In this document: positions 57,401 to 64,000 of the stretch, piece by piece
Position numbering within the stretch: the first letter of the stretch is position 1
Layout of the letters: each line of letters starts with the position of its first letter
DNA from: Dirofilaria immitis
Taxonomy: Eukaryota; Nematoda; Chromadorea; Rhabditida; Onchocercidae
Direction of reading: 5' to 3'
Assembly (NCBI GenBank): GCA_024305405.1
Contig: JAKNDB010000076.1
Coordinates: forward strand, 988,501-1,052,500
DNA length: 64,000 bases
Position numbers and translations under genes: made by a program
The notes under the pieces: generated by a model
The model's input: only the letters and a program-made list of their open reading frames with translations
The model's database searches: none
What the model was told of the DNA's origin: nothing

Positions 57401-59451
57401 TTAGCAATGATTAATCTGAGTCCTAACTTAGCACCACACTGTTTGAAATAAAATTATATAAATTCATATATCTTTTACTGAATTGCAATACGCAGCTGAA
57501 AGTAACGAAAAACAACATAACACCTTAATACTTACTCTGTGCAGCGCGCATATCAGCCAGTTGTGATTTTGAATAAATTTGACGCTCTTCGAATATGTCG
57601 AGTATTCTATTAACAGCTTTCTGAACATTTTCACTACCTCTAAAATGTTAAAAAGAAATAATTGGTGTAAACTGAATGACATAAACAATGATTATTAAAA
57701 TTTTAATTTTTTCTGAAATATGATACACATAAAAACATACTTGATTCACTGCTTGATAGCAGTCTGTGATGAGAAAGACGCAAAAAAATTAGTAAAAATA
57801 AGACTATATACAAAATACCCAAAATTATTATGCTCAACGTATTTTGATATCTCCATGATAGCAAGAAAGTGGAGTAAAGAAAAACTGATTTCAGCGTAAT
57901 ACCCAAATTTTGATTTGATGCTCTTAACATCAATAAAAATTATAAATTTGCAAGTGTTTTTAAACACATAAAGCAATTTTAAAATTTATTTCAAAGATGA
58001 AATTACCTGAATACGAAATAGCATTAACCCAGTGTGGTGCAAATGCTTGAAGTAAGACATGTGAATCGCCTTTTTCTTGGCTTTCTGGCAAACATCATTT
58101 GCTACATAAAAGAGAGCAATTTGTAAGGGATCGCCAGCTGCAACAGTAAAATTGTGAAACATCGAGAGTGCCACTGTAACAATATTTCAGACATTGTCTT
58201 TCAATAATAACAAATAAAAAAATCCATCTTTGCAAAAACTTAATTCAAATTGCAAAAAATAACAAAAGAGAGAAAAGCTAAGCATTCCTGTCTTTTGTGA
58301 TAGTAGAGCGATGATCTACATTTCAATTTCATTCTGATGTCATTAAGATACAAGAGATCGTGAAAGAATTATACAAGAATATGAAATTGTCTAAAGGAGA
58401 ATAGGAAGAAAAGTGACACATCAAATAGAACAGAAAGGTGCTACCTGAATCATTCAAGTTTTCTCAATACTCATTTACAGTGGAAAATTAAACCAAAGTT
58501 GTAATATTCAGGACAGATTGTAATCGACGAAAGTTCTCGCTCTAATAAAGACGGTAAACGCGTTGGAAAACAAACAAAACGAAAAGATTTACTGCGGTTA
58601 TATTATATTTAAAAACTTGTGGTTCTTGTACGTTAAACTATGTGATGGATTACTCCACAATAAAACCACATGAGAGAAATTATTAGAGAGTAAGAAATAA
58701 TAAACGTAATTACATAATATTTATTGCTTTCATAATATAATAATTTTATCAATTGATTTGGGCCCCATGAACAAAGAAATATTGAAAAGTAACAATCTAA
58801 AGAACTTAGGGTTTTGAAAATCCTTATAATAATGGAACTGTACGGTAATAATTAAATTTTTAATATTCTCTAATGATTGTACTACAAAGATACTTCATAT
58901 TTCATTATTAGAGAGTAAGAAATAATAAACGTAATTACATAATATTTATTGCTTTCATAATATAATAATTTTATCAATTGATTTGGGCCCCATGAACAAA
59001 GAAATATTGAAAAGTAACAATCTAAAGAACTTAGGGTTTTGAAAATCCTTATAATAATGGAACTGTACGGTAATAATTAAATTTAAATAGGAAGCTGTAA
59101 GATTCATAACTACAAACAATTTTCTTCCTATTCTCTTTAAGAGAAGTTTATACTCTCATATAACTGTTTCCTGATCTCTTAACGAAGTGTACTCTTCCTT
59201 TCTGTGAGCCCAAATTCATTAAATAACTGAGTGTAGAAACAGGAACTCGTAATTGATCAAATCCTTGTTTATACTATCACGGTAAACATAATAAGAACTA
59301 TACCAGTTCTGAATACTTCAGTCCAGCAATTCACGAATTGTGCAGTTAAATCGCGATGATGTAGTATCCACATTGATGTCGTCTGAATTGATTCTGAACT
59401 TTGATCGACAGCTCTGAGTCGTCGTGCGATCACTTCTTCTGATAGTGCCAT
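54492..59451 (-). CDS. RPRD-type protein: CID domain, coiled coil, Pro/Ser- and Arg/Asp-rich tail
   Basis: Likely regulator of nuclear pre-mRNA that binds the phosphorylated RNA polymerase II C-terminal domain. The CID is split over 59451-59304 (SEEVIARRLRAVDQSSESIQ; SMWILHHRD), 58137-58007 (LQIALFYVANDVCQKAKKK), a short exon at 57763-57741 and about 57654-57536 (AVNRILDIFEERQIYSKSQL). Next come RPRD-like helices at about 57360-57190, a coiled coil at about 56960-56770 (KHRKRGQHLLSEIERAKR), and exons near 56578-56450, 56300-56222 and 56030-55982. The last exon, 55733-54492, encodes a Ser/Thr- and Pro-rich tail ending in an Arg/Asp/Ser-rich stretch. Length and tail suggest RPRD2 rather than RPRD1. 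Single-base deletions at 58050-58051, 56930-56933, 56893-56898 and 55261-55264 break the frame; another may lie in the short exon. The ATG follows a TATACAG acceptor three bases away. Confidence 0.85.
58679..58859. repeat. direct repeat, copy 1 (181 bp)
   Basis: Identical by eye to 58904-59084 (contains GATTTGGGCCCCATGAACAA). It lies in the first intron of the RPRD-like gene, with a period of 225 bp and 44 bp of different sequence between copies. Confidence 0.95.
58904..59084. repeat. direct repeat, copy 2 (181 bp)
   Basis: Second copy of the 181-bp unit. The lack of any difference suggests a very recent duplication or an assembly artefact at a collapsed or expanded locus. Confidence 0.95.
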
Positions 59452-60638
59452 TATCTGTATATTTGCATATGCCTTGATCTCTAAAACTGATCATCAATAA
59501 GATGCCTCAGTACTTGCTAACTTGAATACCTGCGAATAGCGAAAAAAAAAGGGAGAACCAGCTCCCTGCAACACGATATAATTTGAACCGAAGGAAGACA
59601 AATTCCGAGGGCAAATGAAACCATAAAGCTAATGAACACCTACCATCTCGAGACGCGCTACGAAATAAGAAAATCTCGACGCAATCAATTTATCGGCGAT
59701 GTTTCAGTGTAACGTAATAGTTAACATTTAGCATGTCAGTGCGGGAGTATTCGATGGTGCTTGTCTCGATAATTTACTGGCATTAAGGAAAAGCGCGATA
59801 TGAAATAGAGCCAAAAGAGGAAACTGGTATTACCCTTGCCTGTACTCCGCGACAGAAGTTCATGACAGGCAACTTCTCTCGTCTCTACCGATGTCAGATC
59901 TCTATGATGCCTTAAATAGAATCAGTTCTTTTTTCTTAATTACTCCTGAAATATCCATTTTCTTTCAATACTTTGAAATTTTAGAGAAGTGCTATTTTGC
60001 TCGTCTCTTATATTTGTTGAAACAATATCTGATATTGCTCTAATCCTAGCAATGAATGTTCATTTTTATTTCTCTGTTTGCTAGATTCATACAACATATT
60101 TACTTAAAGATTTTAAAATTACATATGCAGTGAGTTAGTTGTCAGATATGACTGATGCAAAGCAATTCAACAACATAGAATCAACTGCAGTTCCTGCTGC
60201 CAACAATCAATCTTACTATCAGAAAACTAATATTGGTAAGTCTGAAGACGGTAGTAGCAATTTCCTGCTAAATCTTCTAAAACTATAGAAAACCAATGTG
60301 AAATCCGCAGTTTCTAAAATTAAATTGGATATTGAAGTATTGAAATATTTACTAGAAAACTAGAATTCACAATTTTTTAACTTTACGCAATGATCACAGA
60401 TCGATATGCATCAACATTTGATTAACTCTATGTTCATGACACGCGGAGGCATACCTTTTACAAACTCATTGGCCCTTTCGTATCCCTCATATCATTCACT
60501 CTTTTATAATTTTTTTTTTTTTTGAAACTTCGTTGCTTTTATCCAAATTTAACTTGACAGCAGAACAGTGTAATACTTGGAAGAATTCATGCAAATTTAT
60601 TTTTAAGAACAAAAACATTCATCAGGTTGTTCAGTTAG
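59452..60638. other. intergenic between RPRD-like 5' end and astacin 3' end
   Basis: Contains the upstream region of the RPRD-like gene (GC-richer around 59540-59920), a candidate small plus-strand frame at 60149, and the astacin 3' UTR with a T12-type homopolymer near 60511-60522. No other gene seen. Confidence 0.5.
60149..60289 (+). CDS. candidate small ORF or first exon of a plus-strand gene
   Basis: ATG preceded by TTGTCAG two bases upstream, the trans-splice arrangement seen at other starts in the window. It encodes a hydrophilic Asn/Gln/Ala-rich start (MTDAKQFNNIESTAVPAANN). There is a good donor GTAAGT after codon 29, and if not spliced it stops after 46 codons. No downstream exon or family recognised. 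It may be a first exon of a gene lying partly beneath the astacin gene, or chance. Confidence 0.3.
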
Positions 60639-63600
60639 TTATCCGAGAATTTTTCCTAAGGTGAATTCAGTTACAATAGACGCGATCGATGCAACTGGTT
60701 GTTGTGGGTCCCTGATTTTTGGGATCACATTCAAAATAAACTTCTCTATCAAGCCATTTTTATTGGTCTCAAGACCGTGGAACAAACGATTTTCACTTCC
60801 TGGTACCCATATCAGTGGTGATGGTTTCGCTAGAGGTTTATCGGAATCTGCAAATGGAAAATCCTTTAAAATCAGATGAAGTATTCTATAAAATTTTAGT
60901 TTCATTTCTGTTTAAATTTCTGCAAAATACAAGACATAAAAGTTGCGGAAGTAATAGCAGGCATAATTGATTTATTAAGTTGAATTAGATTTAATGAATT
61001 TACCTCGAACATAATTTAAGCTAAAAGACCCATTTTGGCTGAGTTTTGTAGCATCGAAAATAATTAAAGCTTCTGCTTGCTCTGATAATACATTTATTTT
61101 TTTATTTCCACAACTATAAAGTATGATATGCCAAAAAAAAAACTTTCTGAAAAAGGCAGGCGATTTAGAGTTTACCATATTTTTCAAATTTTAAACAAAG
61201 TTCAGCAAAATTTCTAGGAATGTATTCGATAGAAAATTAATTGTTGATCGAAAGATATAAGTTTTAAATTTCAGGAATTCATAAAAGATTGTGAAGTTGT
61301 TGCTTTTATAGCAAGCAAATGCATTTGTGAGTATTCTAATTTACCTTTTAAAAAGCTTATAATGAATGGGAAAAAAAATAACCATATTCTGAATCCGGTT
61401 TGTTCAAATGCTGAATTATGTTTTATTTCCACGTATGCTCGACATGTAATATCACACCGAAAATTTGCCGATTCAATTTCAATTCGTATTTTCGCATTAT
61501 TTGCCTAAGAATTCCGGAGTTTTAGTATAAATTTGACTTTTTGCAATCTTACTCAAGTTAAAGTCAAGTTGATCGGGTCAAACATTAATAAGTTTCGTTC
61601 TAATAGATTATGAAATAAAAAATGATTTACTCTGATTCGCCAGTAACATTTTTGAGAGCCTTTGTAAGCGAGCTGTTGCCAGATATTTGTTGCAATAAGT
61701 TCTGCACCACAGACACCTAAATTAGATACAAGAGAGCTTTCTACCCTTGCCTCTCTCATTTTCGAAATAATTCGAATTTATTTCAAATTTAAAATCTAAC
61801 TTCATAAAGCTATTAAAATTGAAAATGAGAATTTGACTACTATTTGACAAAATAACTTATATACTTGACTGGACATCACTACATGTTCGACCACCTAATC
61901 CACTTGGGCATTTACAAGACTGGCAGTTGTTCGGGTCAGGATACCCACCATTCTGGCATACTAGTGATGAAGCCGCGCACTTTTCTGTAAGAGTCAGAAT
62001 ACAGTTTTAAAATATAATACAGTGATTATATTTTAAATTGCAGATGAATTAGAAATTAATGAAAGGAAGACATAGGAATTTTACTATGTATAATAAATCA
62101 GCATATTTGCTATTTTTTTATCTTTGAATCCCAATTAAACAAAAGAGATACAGATCTCCTAATTCTGTCTTAAAAATTTTAATGAATTTGCATTTCATAT
62201 AAGGGTAAATAAAATGAAGTTACGGTTGCAGTAAAGTCTATTCATTTGTTTTACGTCTATAAATGATGGACCATTTCTCTGACCAATTGTGTGACTATAT
62301 CTTTTATCTATCGTCTCAATGGTTGTATGATTCCAATCAACAGAAAATGCCTGAATTATATTTTTGAGAAAATCTTTTAACGAGGATAATTAATATCGCT
62401 CGTGATAATAATTTTTTTTTTTTTTAATAGACTTGGATACCATTCCATGTAAAAGAAATTTATTAAATATAAAAAATTGTAAGGAACGAATCTGCTAATT
62501 GCAAAACTGCATTCGGAAACTTACATTTGGTCCATAATGCATCACAGAACCAAGATCGAATGACACGCCCATATTTTCGATTTCCGAATAGGATCGTTTC
62601 ATGAAATTACCTTCCGTACCACGAGCAATATATTTGGTTTGCAGCTTAATGTATTGATCTCGATCTGGTCGAGACTGCTCATGCCAAAAACCTAACGAAT
62701 GACCAATTTCATGAGCAACAATACCAAGCTGAAATTCTTTTATTCTCTTACTGTTTTATTTTTCTAATTCCACATGACTTTCTTGTTTTATTTTATAAAA
62801 AATATCGACTGCTTATACATCATTGTGAATATTCTCATTTTAAGTTATTGAGGTCCAAGCCCATAAAACAATTCCAGATTCTTCTTGGTCCAACCAAAAG
62901 TGATTCTTCAATTTTTCAAAAGGAACAGAAAAAGTAAATATAATGCTTACTTCTTCGCAACCATAACCAATGGATATTTCTTGACGACCGCCAGTCTTGC
63001 CAACATTTGAATAGCACCTTAATACAATATCATTATCGAATTTGAAAATTTGATTTTCTATATTCCTTAGAGAATTAATCAGGGCATGCCTATTAAAATC
63101 TAAAATTACTGAACTAAAAAAATTATTTTTTAGTTTAAGGGATTTTTTCTTTGAAATAAAAAACACATTAATGCTATATACCAACCACATCAATGCCAAA
63201 TTTCGGCAACATATTCAAGATATTGTGAGAATTTTAAAATATGAAATGCCAGAAAAGAAATCTTGAGCATTTGAGAATATGTCTAAAATTATAAGAATAC
63301 AAACCCGCTTCCACGAAAGAAAACCACTCGATCATAACCAGGACCATCTTCCTGCCATCGAATACATGTCTCGCGCTGCCAAAAGTACAATGCTGATCGT
63401 ATTGTATTACGCCACTTTTCCATAAAATTTTAAATTTAAGGAATTAATCCAATTTCAAAAAACTTTACAGCGTAAGCAATATTATGCATTGAAATCGATT
63501 TCAAAGAGATAATAAATCTTTCATTAAAGAAAAAAAAACGAACCATCAGAAAAAGCAAATTCATATGATATATTGCGGTTTTTTGGCCATCGATAGATAG

Positions 63601-64000
63601 CGCCTGTGATAACTTTTCGTTTATTTCTTCGATGTGGATAACTTATTTGCTCTTTTTTCCATCCATTATAATTCTGATTTGGAATAAATTCCATTTAAAT
63701 TAACAAAAATTTAAAAATATGCGTTTGTGTACTTTTTTTTTCTTCATGACCAAAAATCATATTTGAAAATAAGAATGTCATCGTGTTTTCTTGAAGAGGC
63801 ACTATCATTTTTATCCCTGAGATTTAAAATTTTAATCATTGAAAGGCGATATTCTTTCACCCATTTCCTTTCTTCTTATATTTGAAAAATGAATCGTATA
63901 ATATTTAACTGGTCTTCTCAGAAATCTATGAAAAACAAAAATACTATCCAATTTTAAATCTCTCCGTGAAAATACAGTACCCATTCATTTCTTTCACTTA
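60639..64000 (-). CDS. astacin-family zinc metalloprotease (NAS type) with EGF and CUB domains; 5' part outside window
   Basis: Secreted protease; nematode members with this layout (NAS-33 to NAS-38, including DPY-31/NAS-35) act in cuticle collagen processing, hatching or moulting. Visible exons, transcript order: 63673-63544 (end of prodomain, dibasic RRNKRK site, then mature [16 protein letters not shown]), about 63420-63305 ([16 protein letters not shown]), about 63030-62950, 62728-62525, about 62345-62230, about 61985-61875 (EGF, six cysteines, [12 protein letters not shown]), about 61725-61560 and 61503-61378 (CUB), about 61160-61010 (CUB end), 60854-60639 (tail). Catalytic zinc motif [12 protein letters not shown] at 62713-62678, Met-turn SVMHYGP at the end of the same exon. 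No thrombospondin type-1 repeat is visible after CUB, unlike several of these proteins. The acceptor before the second visible exon (about 63420) lacks a clear AG in the right phase. Signal peptide and most of the prodomain lie beyond 64000. Confidence 0.9.

Noticed and set aside
60661..60879. 72-codon plus-strand frame
   Set aside because: Antisense of the last astacin exon.

Overview
The window looks like nuclear DNA of a parasitic nematode, most likely a filarial or related spirurid (clade III) worm. Evidence: very AT-rich sequence, genes cut into many short exons (often 60-200 bp), acceptors of the TTTYAG type, start codons lying 2-30 bases behind an AG acceptor as expected for spliced-leader trans-splicing, and nematode-type protein families. 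I see no bacterial or Wolbachia gene, tRNA, rRNA, CRISPR array or intact transposon. Species is inferred, not shown.

Layout. 1-5.9 kb: no gene seen. 5.9-12.4 kb (-): an E75/Rev-erb/E78-type nuclear hormone receptor, six exons. 12.4-17.8 kb: long intergenic stretch with an AC/AT microsatellite and a GC-richer patch. 17.8-26.0 kb (+): a nine-exon gene for a ~708 aa protein I cannot name, ending in a coiled coil. 26.0-33.4 kb: gene-poor. 33.4-52.2 kb: six genes all on the minus strand. In transcription order they are TIMM23, a small one-pass membrane protein, an NDUFS5-like complex I subunit, DET1, a RASL12-like small GTPase and spartin. 54.5-59.5 kb (-): an RPRD-type CID protein. 60.6 kb to the right edge (-): the 3' part of an astacin metalloprotease with EGF and CUB domains.

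The dominant unexpected pattern is technical or evolutionary. Almost every multi-exon gene is broken by single-base deletions, nearly all inside short homopolymers, with about 20 sites across seven genes. Adding back one base at each site restores the conserved frame and makes exon phases and total coding lengths add up: receptor 1962 nt, DET1 1587 nt, unknown gene 2127 nt, membrane protein 393 nt, NDUFS5-like 378 nt. I read these as uncorrected sequencing or assembly errors rather than decay, and annotate the genes as probably functional.

Functionally the minus-strand run mixes mitochondrial import (TIM23), respiration (NDUFS5-like), CUL4-linked ubiquitination (DET1) and membrane traffic or lipid-droplet biology (spartin). 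Most of these genes have a trans-splice-like acceptor just before ATG, so part of the run could be an operon. The most striking local structure is a 67-bp inverted copy of a TIM23 exon end plus its splice donor, placed in the adjacent intron.
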